From Nonlabens xylanidelens (GTDB lineage Bacteria > Bacteroidota > Bacteroidia > Flavobacteriales > Flavobacteriaceae): 64,000 nucleotides of DNA. Shown piece by piece: positions 32,864 through 41,913 of this stretch. Position 1 is the stretch's first letter; every line of letters starts with the position of its first letter. The stretch is taken from NCBI RefSeq assembly GCF_002934445.1, contig NZ_PTJE01000001.1, forward strand, positions 372,001-436,000. Direction: 5' to 3'. The notes under the pieces are model-generated. The model made no database searches, was not told the DNA's origin, and worked only from the letters and a program-made list of their open reading frames with translations. Both the position numbers and the translations under genes were made by a program.

Positions 32864-33277
32864 TCACAGTTTTAAGTAGGCAGTGAGCAAGATTAGTTTT
32901 TCGCAAGATTAAAACTTTAGTCGATAGTCATCTTGGCCTGGATATTTGAAAATTTAAAAACTCCTTTCCTTAGAAAAGGAAAGGTGGGCAAAGTAAGCGA
33001 TAGCGAGCTTTGGTCGGAAAGGTTGAACAAGGCTAGAATTTGACTAAAAACTATTTTTATTCGCGATCTAGCCTTAACATTATATCAAAGGAAAAAAAAT
33101 GAGCAACTTTGCTGTAAACGCAAAGGATTTGAAAAAGTTCTAGAAATACATCAAAATTGTTTTACGTTAAAATCAACAAATCCCAGATAAATTTGAAATA
33201 AGCCATTTATCCTTATTAAAAATATCAATAACCAAATTTCTTGGGATAACCATCCTTACAAATCATATATTGCTATC
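32864..33277. other. Intergenic region with nested hairpins
   Basis: 414 bp without a gene. It holds a 9-bp hairpin (32963-32984, CCTTTCCTT/AAGGAAAGG with an AGAA loop) followed by a second inverted repeat around CAAAG...CTTTG (about 32988-33012). Similar CTTTCCTT/AAGGAAAG hairpins occur near 36622. These look like short intergenic repeat debris. Confidence 0.5.
32963..32984. repeat. CCTTTCCTT/AAGGAAAGG hairpin
   Basis: Perfect 9-bp inverted repeat with a 4-nt loop; related to the hairpin at 36622-36643. There is no T-run, so it is not a standard terminator. Confidence 0.6.
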
Positions 33278-33742
33278 ATGACCGAAATAGAACGCAAATT
33301 CCTACTTAAAAACACCGATTTTCTAAAAGAAAAAACTGGAAAACGCATTACTCAAGGCTATCTTACTACAGATAAAGAACGTACCGTGCGTGTAAGAATA
33401 AAAGGAGAAAAAGCCTTTCTAACTATAAAAGGGAAATCTAACGATAGTGGTCTATCTCGATATGAATGGGAAAAAGAAATAGATCTAGAAGAAGCACAAC
33501 AATTATTACTTCTTTGTTTGCCAGGCGTGATTGATAAAACCAGATATGAGATTGCTATAGAAAAACACGTTTGGGAAATAGATATCTTTCACGGAGAAAA
33601 TAACGGACTCACTCTAGCCGAAATCGAACTACAATCTGAAACAGAATCCTTTTCAAAACCAGAATGGATCGATAAAGAAGTGACTGGAGATGTGCGTTAT
33701 TACAATTCTTATATAAGTGAGAAGCCTTTTTGTGAGTGGTAG
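33278..33742 (+). CDS. CYTH domain protein
   Basis: 154 aa. Begins MTEIERKFLLKN, the CYTH ExExK signature, followed by alternating Arg/Lys/Glu strands (ERTVRVRIKGEKAFLTIKGK; RYEWEKEIDLEEA; KTRYEI; LAEIELQSE), which line a triphosphate tunnel. Members hydrolyse tripolyphosphate or ThTP, or make cAMP; the substrate cannot be told from sequence. Single gene, convergent with pbpC. Confidence 0.9.
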   Translation: MTEIERKFLLKNTDFLKEKTGKRITQGYLTTDKERTVRVRIKGEKAFLTIKGKSNDSGLSRYEWEKEIDLEEAQQLLLLCLPGVIDKTRYEIAIEKHVWEIDIFHGENNGLTLAEIELQSETESFSKPEWIDKEVTGDVRYYNSYISEKPFCEW

Positions 33743-33760
33743 ATTTGAATAATTATGCGT

Positions 33761-36124
33761 TTACTCAAACATCACATAGATCTTAGTATCATTACCATCT
33801 TCATCTACTGCGGTAATTAATCGCTTGCCCTTTTTTCCTTCTATAGCTATTTCATGAAAGTTTTTAGTAGCTCCTAAAAACTCATTATCCATGTACCAGA
33901 ATACCTCAACATCATTCTTTTTATGAGCAATTTCAAAAATGGCACTATTCAGCTCGCCATCTACGTTTTTAGTTAGTGTGATTGTAGTATTATGCTTAGG
34001 CATTATGAAACGCATAACATCTTCACTAGCAGGAATACAGTCCTCTCGGTAATCTGGCAATGTTCTATAGCTAGGGTTAGACCTAGCATAATAATAAGAC
34101 ATAACCGGCGGCAATGAGAACCAAGGTTGCGTTACAATTTGTGATGCAGGTTCACAATCTGCATTTACTTGATAGGTTCTCGTTGCGTCTAGATGTACTG
34201 TTTTGTGATATGGACATGAGTCAAATTTTTCTCCTACAGCCGGAATGTACTGATTGATCGACTCACATAACGGCGTTGCTAGATAACCAGATTGCTCACA
34301 AGTTTGCACCTCTATCATGTCATCATAAGGTGGTGCAAACCATTGTTGTGTGGGCAATCTGTTAAACAGATCAAACAGTACTGGTGCAGCACTGTCTATT
34401 CCGGTCATTTGGGCACGTCCTTCTCCGTCTGCATTACCTGTCCAGACACCTATCACATATTTGGGCGTTACACCTATCGCCCAGGCATCACGATTACCAA
34501 AACTCGTTCCTGTTTTCCATGCGATCTCTCTATCTGGATTAAAAAAGTGCCAGATCTCTTCACCTTGCGGTCTATTTACCTTTTTCATGGCTTCAAAAGT
34601 GTGGTAAATGCTTCCTGCACCATAGATAGATGGCTCTAAGGACCAGTTTATTTGCTCTGATGTTGATTTTTGTTCCGCTTTCGCGAAAGCGGAATTACCA
34701 TCTAAATAACTCAATCGATTCATAATCTCAGGATCGTACTGGCTGCTATTTTCTGTATAGAGTTCTAGAGTTTTGGCCATACCCAAATAGGCACGACTCA
34801 TGTCCCAAAGACTGCTCTCGCCACCACCTATAATAAGACTTAACCCATAAGTACCAGCGCAGCGATTTAAGTGAGATAATTTTAATTGCTGCAGTTTATT
34901 ATAAAATCTAGGCACGGTATGTTCTCGTAACATAAGTACAGCAGGCACATTTAAAGAACGAGATAGTGCACGAGAGGCTGGTATTGCACCAGTATATCTC
35001 TTATCATAATTTTCTGTAGAAAACCCATCGATAATAGTAGGTGTGTCTTTTACCAGACTGTGTGGCAACAACTCGCCGTCATCGAGCATAGCAGCATATA
35101 AAAAAGGTTTTAACACACTACCGGTAGATCGAGGCGCGGTTATAATATCTACATCTTTACTGTGTTCTCGAGTGGTAGGCGCATTACCTACGTAGGCCGC
35201 TACGGTTTGTGTTTCTACATCTAGAACCAGCATAGCAAGGTTATTCACGCCATTTTGCTTTAAAATATTATGATGATTCTTTACAATGCGATTTACCGTT
35301 TCCTGCATCTCATAATCTATGCTGGTACGCAATTTTTGAGTTCCATATTCTTTATTAGCTCGTTGCAACAAATGTGGTGCAAGTTGTGGTACTCTAAAAT
35401 CATGAATAGGTACATTTTCTGAAATAGCGAGTTCATAATCCGTTTCAGAAATGATATTTTCTTCTTTTAATTTAAGCAATACCTGATCACGTTTTTCTTT
35501 GAGCAAGCTCTCTCTTTTACCAGGGTAGACTAATCCTGGCGCGTTGGGTAAAACTGCCAGTGTAGCACTTTCTGCCCAATTGAGTTCGTGTGGTTTTCTC
35601 CCAAAATAACGCCACGCTGCCATATCCAGACCGATTACATTACCACCATAAGGCGCATGAGATGCATAGAGTTCTATAATCTCTTCTTTAGAATGGCGCA
35701 ATTCTAATCGCGTTGCCCAGATAAGCTCGATAAACTTCTCGTAATATTTGCGTTCTTGTTTACGCGATAATCGTATTACTTGTTGGGTTATGGTACTACC
35801 ACCTCGGACTACTTTACCTGCCGATATGTTATCGACCATCGCTTTTGCTATAGAAACTGGATTAAATCCTGGATGGTCATAAAAGTGCGCATCTTCATAT
35901 TGTAAAAGACTTTGTTTATACCGATACGGGACGCTATCTACCGCAGGAAATCGCCACTGCTCATCTCTAGCGATGTGTGCGTCTAGCAACCTGCCGTCTT
36001 TACTTTCTATTACCGTAGAGTAAGGAACATCAAATAATTTATCTGGTAAACACAATGCATACCAAACCAGTAATACCGTCAGTATACTGAGTTTGATTTT
36101 ATGTTTATAGAGGTATTTTTTCAA
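33761..36124 (-). CDS. pbpC: Penicillin-binding protein 1C
   Basis: 787 aa. N-terminal membrane anchor (IKLSILTVLLVWYALCL), GT51 glycosyltransferase (EDAHFYDHPGFNPVSIAKA; GGSTITQQVIRLSRK), transpeptidase with STGSVLKPF (SxxK), SxN-like SRSLNVPAV and KTGTSFGNRDAW, then the biPBP C-terminal domain (about residues 700-787). Builds peptidoglycan. A palindrome copy encodes GNSAFAKAEQKS near residues 477-484, in a variable loop of the transpeptidase. Confidence 0.95.
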   Translation of the reverse strand: MKKYLYKHKIKLSILTVLLVWYALCLPDKLFDVPYSTVIESKDGRLLDAHIARDEQWRFPAVDSVPYRYKQSLLQYEDAHFYDHPGFNPVSIAKAMVDNISAGKVVRGGSTITQQVIRLSRKQERKYYEKFIELIWATRLELRHSKEEIIELYASHAPYGGNVIGLDMAAWRYFGRKPHELNWAESATLAVLPNAPGLVYPGKRESLLKEKRDQVLLKLKEENIISETDYELAISENVPIHDFRVPQLAPHLLQRANKEYGTQKLRTSIDYEMQETVNRIVKNHHNILKQNGVNNLAMLVLDVETQTVAAYVGNAPTTREHSKDVDIITAPRSTGSVLKPFLYAAMLDDGELLPHSLVKDTPTIIDGFSTENYDKRYTGAIPASRALSRSLNVPAVLMLREHTVPRFYNKLQQLKLSHLNRCAGTYGLSLIIGGGESSLWDMSRAYLGMAKTLELYTENSSQYDPEIMNRLSYLDGNSAFAKAEQKSTSEQINWSLEPSIYGAGSIYHTFEAMKKVNRPQGEEIWHFFNPDREIAWKTGTSFGNRDAWAIGVTPKYVIGVWTGNADGEGRAQMTGIDSAAPVLFDLFNRLPTQQWFAPPYDDMIEVQTCEQSGYLATPLCESINQYIPAVGEKFDSCPYHKTVHLDATRTYQVNADCEPASQIVTQPWFSLPPVMSYYYARSNPSYRTLPDYREDCIPASEDVMRFIMPKHNTTITLTKNVDGELNSAIFEIAHKKNDVEVFWYMDNEFLGATKNFHEIAIEGKKGKRLITAVDEDGNDTKIYVMFE
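34673..34694. repeat. Dispersed palindrome, copy 10 (inside pbpC), longest copy
   Basis: Perfect 22-bp palindrome: the 18-mer CCGCTTTCGCGAAAGCGG with TT on the left and AA on the right. Read as Ser-Ala-Phe-Ala-Lys-Ala-Glu in pbpC. Confidence 0.95.
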
Positions 36125-36741
36125 TGTGATTTCTAAGGATGTTTTGTTTGTTTAAAACAGCTGATTGCAATAATAATTGTCTTTATTGACAACTTCTAGT
36201 TTCTGTTACTTTTTCGCATTGCTCCAAAAAGTAACCAAAAAGATCTAGGCTGTGGAACACCTGTCTAAAAATTTCATTCCTTGCGCTAAAGAAAAATAAA
36301 ACTCTTTCGAAATTATAAATTCTTGTGAAATTTAAAAGAATATTTAAAAAGTGTCAACCTTATATAGACATCAACAATTTTTCTTTTTAACGCTACATTC
36401 TTTTCATTTTTTACGACAGACTTTCCAATGCCGTTCACATAACAGCAGTGTTTTTTAAGATTAAAGAACGTGAAAATATTTGCTTGATGTACCATAAGGG
36501 TGGAATTAATTCTACCCTTATGAAAGAGTAGGGTTAATACAAACGTAGAGAGCAGGTTTAAACAATGCCAACACAAATAGTTGGCATGTCAAATCTTTTA
36601 AAATGAACACAACTAAAACTTCTTTCCTTAATTTCAAGGAAAGGTTGAGCGGTGCTGGTGTTTTCTGTAAAATATGATTTATAGAAAATTTTCCATATCG
36701 CAAACACCCTTTGTCCTGCGGACATTTCCCTCAAGGGAAAA
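36125..36741. other. Repeat-rich intergenic region, left side of the inverted-repeat block
   Basis: 617 bp without a credible gene. It holds the left arm of a 228-bp inverted repeat (36205-36432), a CTTTCCTT/AAGGAAAG hairpin (36622-36643) and a CAAACACCCTTTG/ACATTTCCCT repeat (36699-36742) touching the stop of the next gene. Open frames here are overlapping and of odd composition. Confidence 0.65.
36205..36432 (+). repeat. 228-bp inverted repeat, left arm
   Basis: The outer 96 bp (36205-36300) match the complement of 40276-40371 and the inner 61 bp (36372-36432) match the complement of 40144-40204, both with scattered mismatches. The 71-bp middle has the same length in both arms but has diverged. 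The outer end is itself a hairpin (GTTACTTTTT/AAAAAGTAAC). Confidence 0.85.
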
Positions 36742-36742
36742 T
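36699..36742. repeat. ACATTTCCCT/AAGGGAAA short repeat, copy 1
   Basis: CAAACACCCTTTG, a short variable stretch, then ACATTTCCCTCAAGGGAAAA. Related copies at 40058-40100 and 40409-40451. Confidence 0.75.
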
Positions 36743-37512
36743 TATAAACCAGAAACAATCTTCTTACCTAAACTCCTACTATTCAATTCAAAACGAGGAC
36801 TTTCTAACCCAAAATCCTTAGCTGCTTTTTGATAATATTCTTCACGACTTTCATGTGGTTCACTAACCGCATGAATTACAAAAACATTGAGTTCTCCTGT
36901 AATTACTTTAAAAATTAAAGAATTTACATGATCTCTAGTGACTAGATTTACTGGCGCATCAGGATTTTTTACCTCTTTTCTACCTGCGAGATATTTGATA
37001 GGATGACGATCTTCTCCTATTAAACCGCATGGTCTTATAATGACAGGTTTATCTATCATTTCTTGAACGACCTGTTCTGCAGCTGTGATTTTTATACCAT
37101 TGTTATCAGTTGCATTAGGTAGAGAATTCTCATCATAACTAGGTATATCTTCCCGATCTTCAAAGACTGATGTGGACGATATAAAAATGACTTTACCTAT
37201 TTCATACACTTGTACAAATCTTAAAAACATCTTGATTCTGTAAGCAAAATCACTTTCTTGATTCTTGCGCAATCCTGGAGGTATATCAATTACTAAAATA
37301 TCTAAACCTTCTAAGAATCCTTGAATATCTCCATAGATTTTATTTTCTTGTAGGTCTACATGAAATGATTCAATTCCTTTTTCTGTAAGTTTTTTAAGCT
37401 TTTCAGAGTTTCTGGAAGTTCCTCTTACATTATACTTTTGGCTTTTTAGTTTTAAAGCAAGGTCATAACCTAACCAGCCACAACCTAGGATACCAATTAT
37501 TTTCTTAACCAT
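36742..37512 (-). CDS. NAD(P)-binding epimerase-like protein
   Basis: 256 aa. Rossmann motif ILGCGWLGYDLALKL at the N-terminus, VRGTSRNSEKL, VIFISSTSVFEDRED and IIRPCGLIGEDRHP, as in the YeeZ group of extended short-chain dehydrogenases. The catalytic YxxxK is not evident, so the activity is uncertain. Its start overlaps the M28 peptidase stop by 8 bp. These two genes form the block enclosed by the inverted repeat. Confidence 0.8.
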   Translation of the reverse strand: MVKKIIGILGCGWLGYDLALKLKSQKYNVRGTSRNSEKLKKLTEKGIESFHVDLQENKIYGDIQGFLEGLDILVIDIPPGLRKNQESDFAYRIKMFLRFVQVYEIGKVIFISSTSVFEDREDIPSYDENSLPNATDNNGIKITAAEQVVQEMIDKPVIIRPCGLIGEDRHPIKYLAGRKEVKNPDAPVNLVTRDHVNSLIFKVITGELNVFVIHAVSEPHESREEYYQKAAKDFGLESPRFELNSRSLGKKIVSGL

Positions 37513-39913
37513 GAGTTACATCTTCAACTGGTGGTAACTCTTCTGACTTCACATTTTTGGAAAGTTTAATAGTTCTTTTTCTCAACACCGCATCATTTAA
37601 AACAAACGGCATAGACATATGATCTAGCGGTCGCTGGCTTACATTAAATTGTTCTTGTTCTAATAAATCAAAAGACGCAGCATAAACAATAATTTCTGGC
37701 TCAGTACTAGCATCAAAAGTGAGCTCCATTTCTAGTGCTGCATTATCGGTTACATAATAACTTAAGAATCTATTTCCCCATCGATTGCTGAATGGTCGTT
37801 GATCATCACCACTTTTTCTAATCTCTAAACCATTCACGGTGGCTTTTTCAAAAGAATATTTATCGTCTGCAAAGGCCTCATATCTGTGTACAACACTTTC
37901 ACTCGTTACTTTAAACTTAACCGTACGTAAATTATTTACGGTAGAGTCTGCCGTGATTTCTAGTTCTATTTTTGGCAAGTTTTTATAATCCGTTTTTGCA
38001 GCATAGGAGAATCCTGTCCCATATTTAGAATCTATGGAATTTGCATTTAATTCTTTTGCGCGTTGCGGTTCTGTACCCAGTTTTTCTTTAGTCCAGTCAG
38101 AAAGTACTTTATCGTATGTTGCCCATTGTGCTGTATTATCGTCTTGATTGTGAACATAAACTAAGCTGGTAGGTTTGGGCTGTGTTTGTGAGAATTCCGC
38201 TTTCGCGAAAGCGAAACATAAACAAACTACGGTAGCTATCAATGAGCCAAAAGCAAGCAAACCTTTCTTGCGATAATGTCCTAAAATAGGAATCAATAAA
38301 CCAAATAAAAGCGCACTTAAAACAGCTGCAACGAAAAGAATACTCATTCCTAGAGCTACTGGAAATGCTTTGATAAACGGTGCGAAGACAAAAATAGCTG
38401 GAACGGCTAAGATTAACAACAAGATATAGCTAGGTCCTTTTTGGTGAATATTGAGCCATAACATGACTAATCCTGCGAGTAATGGTACTAGAAAGAAACC
38501 TGCACCACCTAAATAGACATTAGGGATAAGACCGCCATCGCCTACAGGAAATGCAATAGCTAGCGAGATAATCCATAGCAATACCAGTGGCGCGACACTT
38601 AAACTAGCGATGCGATCGCGATGGTAAAATTTATGATACAAGAAAAATGAAACAGTAATCGCTGCAAATGCTGCTGTGGCAATCATCCAATAACCGTTAT
38701 ATGGAAAAACGGTATTCATGTCTACATAAATCTCGTTTGTTTTAACTGCAGCCCAGCCATAATTACTTAATAAATAACCAATTACTAAACTACCTAAGAA
38801 GGGTACAAAACCACCAAAAAGATGTTTTAAAGTAATGCGTCTTTTACGTATTCCATGTACTATTAAAAGTAATAATAAAATACCACTACCTATTATTAAA
38901 GCAGCTAGCCAGCTGAATGGAAACGTAACCATTTTAAATAATGGCAACGGAAAGTAAACTAGATCTTCTCCTTTATCCACCATAACACGGTCTGTCATGT
39001 CTAGATTACTGAAATGAGATAGTAAAGGCATTAAATAAGAACCTTGATGCGCGAGTGTATTGCGGTCTAGTCTTTCATAAGTATCTAGCTCTGTATGGTA
39101 ATCAAAATGATCTCCTATAAAAGCAAAGTTTAAACCATTAATATCTCTGTCTTCTCTAAAAATGGTAAGATCGGTATCGTTAGGTATCATTTGATAGATG
39201 CTGTATGCAAGCGAGTTAGCTACTGGATAATCGGTACCTGCAGCCATAAATTCTTCTATAATCTTGCGGTTACCACCATTAGTTTCTACCAGCATATAAC
39301 TAGGTCCACCACTACCACGTGCTTCAAAGTTGAGTACAAAACCTACATCTTTTGCCCATGGATGTTGATTTACAAATAGACTTGCTCCATTAAGTCCTAG
39401 TTCTTCACCATCTGTGATACAAATAATAATGTCATTTTTAGGTTGCTTATTTTGTGCCAGAAAAGCTCGTACACCTTCTAGAATAGTGGCTACTCCACTA
39501 CCGGCATCACTCGCACCTTTACTGGAATGTGGATCACTATCATAATGAGTTAGTAAAACCAATGCTTTGTTATCTGGTTGAGAACCTTTTATACGCGCAA
39601 TGATATTTTCTGGTTGCGACATGTTACCATTCCAACTGATATCGTACCCTTTTTGAGTAGTAACATTAAGTCCTAGTTTTGTAAACTCATCTTTTATATA
39701 ATCTCTTACTTCATTGTGTCCATTGCTCCCTACATAATGTGGTTTTAAAGAAATCGCTTTTACATGTTCTAGTGCTCTAGCCGTAGACCATTCAGTCGCT
39801 GGTAAATTTTCTTCTACCTGCGCAGATGGTGTCTGACTGTGAAAAGCATACCAAATCATTAAAATAATGACTACAAATGATGCGGCAGAGGTAAGGTGAG
39901 ACTTGGCTCTCAT
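37505..39913 (-). CDS. M28 family membrane peptidase
   Basis: 802 aa. One N-terminal helix, then an M28 zinc aminopeptidase domain (about residues 40-310: LTHYDSDPHSSKGASDAGSGVA, TDGEELGLNGASLFV, NFEARGSGGPS, FDYHTELDTYERL), eight or so membrane helices (about 335-575) and a C-terminal periplasmic domain. Endoplasmic-reticulum metallopeptidase-like architecture, common in Bacteroidota. A palindrome copy encodes CFAFAKAEFSQ near residue 567, at the end of the last helix. Confidence 0.9.
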   Translation of the reverse strand: MRAKSHLTSAASFVVIILMIWYAFHSQTPSAQVEENLPATEWSTARALEHVKAISLKPHYVGSNGHNEVRDYIKDEFTKLGLNVTTQKGYDISWNGNMSQPENIIARIKGSQPDNKALVLLTHYDSDPHSSKGASDAGSGVATILEGVRAFLAQNKQPKNDIIICITDGEELGLNGASLFVNQHPWAKDVGFVLNFEARGSGGPSYMLVETNGGNRKIIEEFMAAGTDYPVANSLAYSIYQMIPNDTDLTIFREDRDINGLNFAFIGDHFDYHTELDTYERLDRNTLAHQGSYLMPLLSHFSNLDMTDRVMVDKGEDLVYFPLPLFKMVTFPFSWLAALIIGSGILLLLLIVHGIRKRRITLKHLFGGFVPFLGSLVIGYLLSNYGWAAVKTNEIYVDMNTVFPYNGYWMIATAAFAAITVSFFLYHKFYHRDRIASLSVAPLVLLWIISLAIAFPVGDGGLIPNVYLGGAGFFLVPLLAGLVMLWLNIHQKGPSYILLLILAVPAIFVFAPFIKAFPVALGMSILFVAAVLSALLFGLLIPILGHYRKKGLLAFGSLIATVVCLCFAFAKAEFSQTQPKPTSLVYVHNQDDNTAQWATYDKVLSDWTKEKLGTEPQRAKELNANSIDSKYGTGFSYAAKTDYKNLPKIELEITADSTVNNLRTVKFKVTSESVVHRYEAFADDKYSFEKATVNGLEIRKSGDDQRPFSNRWGNRFLSYYVTDNAALEMELTFDASTEPEIIVYAASFDLLEQEQFNVSQRPLDHMSMPFVLNDAVLRKRTIKLSKNVKSEELPPVEDVTHG
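38198..38213. repeat. Dispersed palindrome, copy 11 (inside the M28 gene)
   Basis: Exact 16-bp palindrome read as Ala-Phe-Ala-Lys-Ala-Glu. Confidence 0.95.
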
Positions 39914-40057
39914 GTTTTATTTTTTTTGGGAAATGGAAAGTTAAGGAAAATTCAGAAACCTTTCCCTAGCCCTAAAGGGTAGGTTTGTTTTGAAATTAAA
40001 TTTGAACTAGAACTAGAAACCTTATGCTATCCAATTTTGTGGAAAGTTTACTCTTGT

Positions 40058-40100
40058 GCAAACACCCTTTGCCTATCGGCATTTCCCTCTAAGGGAAAAT
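40058..40100. repeat. ACATTTCCCT/AAGGGAAA short repeat, copy 2
   Basis: GCAAACACCCTTTG, a variable stretch, then CATTTCCCTCTAAGGGAAAA, in the same orientation as copy 1. Confidence 0.75.
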
Positions 40101-40143
40101 CATTTTAATATAAAATAAATATCTAATCAAATTTGTTTCTTTT

Positions 40144-40371
40144 GGCATTGGAAAGTCTGTCGTGAAAAATGAAAAGAGTGTAGTGTAAAAAAGAAAAATT
40201 GTTGAGTGCACAAATAGCTTAAGTTTTCTAAATAATAGTAGATCTTCCTATTACTTATTTAATAAACTTCATGGCTTTATTTTTCTTTAACGTAACGATT
40301 GAAGTTTTTAGACAGGTCTTCCACAGCCTAGATCTTTTTGGTTACTTTTTGGAGCAATGTGAAAAAGTAAC
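40144..40371 (-). repeat. 228-bp inverted repeat, right arm
   Basis: Complementary to 36205-36432: 61-bp and 96-bp matching blocks separated by 71 bp, exactly the spacing of the left arm. It ends in the hairpin GTTACTTTTT/AAAAAGTAAC. Confidence 0.85.
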
Positions 40372-40408
40372 AACAGCCGAAAGCGAAGAAAAGTGTTATT
40401 ACTCAACC

Positions 40409-40451
40409 GCAAATACTCTTTATTATGAAGACATTTCCCTAAAAGGAAAAT
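40409..40451. repeat. ACATTTCCCT/AAGGGAAA short repeat, copy 3 (degenerate)
   Basis: GCAAATACTCTTT, a variable stretch, then ACATTTCCCTAAAAGGAAAA; more diverged than copies 1 and 2. Confidence 0.6.
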
Positions 40452-40568
40452 TTATCAAAAAAAACATCTCTACGATTATATGGAATTCTGTCATGCAGTG
40501 TAATGACATCATTTGTTTTAACCCTAGTTGTACTCAAATTTTAAGAATGATATTCTCAATTAAAATAG

Positions 40569-40576
40569 TAACTTTG
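40569..40576 (+). promoter_or_regulatory. Predicted -7 box of the flavin reductase gene
   Basis: TAACTTTG matches TAnnTTTG exactly, 20 nt before the TTG start at 40597, supporting that start. Confidence 0.5.
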
Positions 40577-40596
40577 TATCTTATCAAAATCAAGAC

Positions 40597-41448
40597 TTGA
40601 AACTTAACCCTAAAGATATAGAAACGTCTCAACTTCATGGCATTATGCTGGGAGCTGTACAACCACGACCTATTGCATTTGCAAGTACTGTGGATGAAAA
40701 TGGAAAGGTAAATTTATCACCCTATTCGTTTTTTAATGTGTTTAGTGCAAATCCGCCGGTGATGATATTTTCTCCTGCGAGACGTGTGAGAAACAATACG
40801 GTAAAACATACATTACTTAACGCAAAAGCTACTGGCGAGGTGGTGATTAACATTGTAAATTATGACATCGTACAACAAATGTCATTATCTAGCACTGAGT
40901 ATGCTGAAGGTGTAAATGAGTTTGAAAAATCTGGTCTTACTGAACTAAAAAGTGATCTGGTAGCTCCACCACGCGTGGCAGAAAGTCCGGTACAATTTGA
41001 GTGTAAAGTAAAAGAAATCGTAGAGCTAGGTCAAGAAGGTGGCGCTGGTAACCTTATCATATGTGAGGTGGTTATGGTGCATGTAAATGACAAGGTTCTA
41101 GATGGAGATAATAAGATAGACCCTTTTAAAATCGATACGGTAGCAAGAATGGGTGGTAACTGGTACTGCCGTTCTAAGGACGCAATGTTTGAGGTGGCAA
41201 AACCGTTGTCTAAATTAGGTGTAGGTGTTGACGCATTACCTGATCATGCTAGGAATAGTGATATTCTAACAGGAAACGATCTAGGGAAACTAGGAAATAT
41301 TGAATTGATACCAGAGCAGGAAGAGGTGGTAGCTTTTGCAAAAGCAGAACAACTATTCAACCTTTCTACAACAGAAAAACATAACAAAGCAAAAGAGCTT
41401 ATCGCTAAAGGAGAAATTCTTACAGCGTGGAAATATTTATTACAATAG
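40597..41448 (+). CDS. Flavin reductase-like FMN-binding protein, TTG start
   Basis: 283 aa. Flavin reductase domain (about residues 12-170: GAVQPRPIAFASTVDENGKVNLSPYSFFNVFSANPPVMIFSP, GEVVINIVNYD) plus a C-terminal helical tail. The start is TTG (40597), supported by an exact -7 box 20 nt upstream and by the normal N-terminus of the domain. It probably binds FMN and reduces flavin or acts as an FMN-dependent reductase. The segment VVAFAKAEQLF near residue 248 looks like a decayed palindrome copy. Confidence 0.88.
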   Translation: MKLNPKDIETSQLHGIMLGAVQPRPIAFASTVDENGKVNLSPYSFFNVFSANPPVMIFSPARRVRNNTVKHTLLNAKATGEVVINIVNYDIVQQMSLSSTEYAEGVNEFEKSGLTELKSDLVAPPRVAESPVQFECKVKEIVELGQEGGAGNLIICEVVMVHVNDKVLDGDNKIDPFKIDTVARMGGNWYCRSKDAMFEVAKPLSKLGVGVDALPDHARNSDILTGNDLGKLGNIELIPEQEEVVAFAKAEQLFNLSTTEKHNKAKELIAKGEILTAWKYLLQ

Positions 41449-41455
41449 AGAGAAC

Positions 41456-41830
41456 ATGGAAGTACAAGGAAAAATTAAAATAATAGGAGAAACTAAGACA
41501 TTCGGTGCAAATGGTTTCCAGAAACGTGAATTAGTAGTAACTACTGAAGAGCAATACCCACAACACTTGATGATCGAGTTTGTACAGGATAAAACAAACT
41601 TATTAGACGCATTTAATGTAGGTGAGCCAGTAAAAGTAGGTATCAATTTAAGAGGTCGTGAGTGGCAGTCTCCACAAGGAGAGACTAAGTACTTTAACTC
41701 TATCGCAGGATGGAGAATTGAAAAAGTAGGAGCACAAGCACCAGCTGGAGCACCAGAAGTACCACCATTTGATGAGTATGAGCCAGTTCAAAACTCAAAG
41801 AATGAAGATCATGATGATTTACCATTCTAG
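41456..41830 (+). CDS. DUF3127 domain protein
   Basis: 124 aa from the ATG at 41456; a longer in-frame start at 41336 lies inside the flavin reductase gene and is rejected. OB-fold-like body (MEVQGKIKIIGETKTFGANGFQKRELVV; VKVGINLRGREWQSPQGETKYFNSIAGWRIEK) and an acidic C-terminal tail ending DHDDLPF, like that of single-stranded DNA-binding proteins. DUF3127 is a small Bacteroidota family with probable nucleic-acid binding. It follows the flavin reductase after 7 bp, and a strong terminator ends the unit. Confidence 0.88.
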   Translation: MEVQGKIKIIGETKTFGANGFQKRELVVTTEEQYPQHLMIEFVQDKTNLLDAFNVGEPVKVGINLRGREWQSPQGETKYFNSIAGWRIEKVGAQAPAGAPEVPPFDEYEPVQNSKNEDHDDLPF

Positions 41831-41852
41831 GTAATTACCATATTAGAATACT

Positions 41853-41887
41853 TAAAAAAGCAGCAGGTTTACTTGCTGCTTTTTTTG
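41853..41887 (+). terminator. Intrinsic terminator after the DUF3127 gene
   Basis: Stem AAAAAAGCAGCA with its complement around a short loop, then a T-run. Confidence 0.88.
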
Positions 41888-41901
41888 TTTGATAAATCTG
41901 C

Positions 41902-41909
41902 TAAATTTG
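41902..41909 (+). promoter_or_regulatory. Predicted -7 box, possible leaderless transcript
   Basis: TAAATTTG matches TAnnTTTG exactly and ends 4 nt before the ATG at 41914, which would place the transcription start at or near the A of the start codon. Confidence 0.4.
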
Positions 41910-41913
41910 TGCC

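Larger units (their letters stand above)
39914..40596. other. Repeat-rich intergenic region, right side of the inverted-repeat block
   Basis: 683 bp without a credible gene. It contains two ACATTTCCCT/AAGGGAAA-type repeats, the right arm of the 228-bp inverted repeat, a CCTTTCCCTA/TAGGG-type hairpin near 39960-39985, and the promoter of the flavin reductase. A 109-codon frame at 40271 runs through the repeat arm and is rejected. Confidence 0.65.

Noticed and set aside
36313-36758. Three overlapping minus-strand ORFs (61-87 codons)
   Set aside because: They lie in repeat DNA, overlap each other in different frames and overlap the end of the epimerase-like gene. None has recognisable sequence.
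40271-40600. 109-codon plus-strand ORF
   Set aside because: It runs through the right arm of the 228-bp inverted repeat and the promoter region of the flavin reductase. The composition is Phe/Cys-rich and not protein-like.
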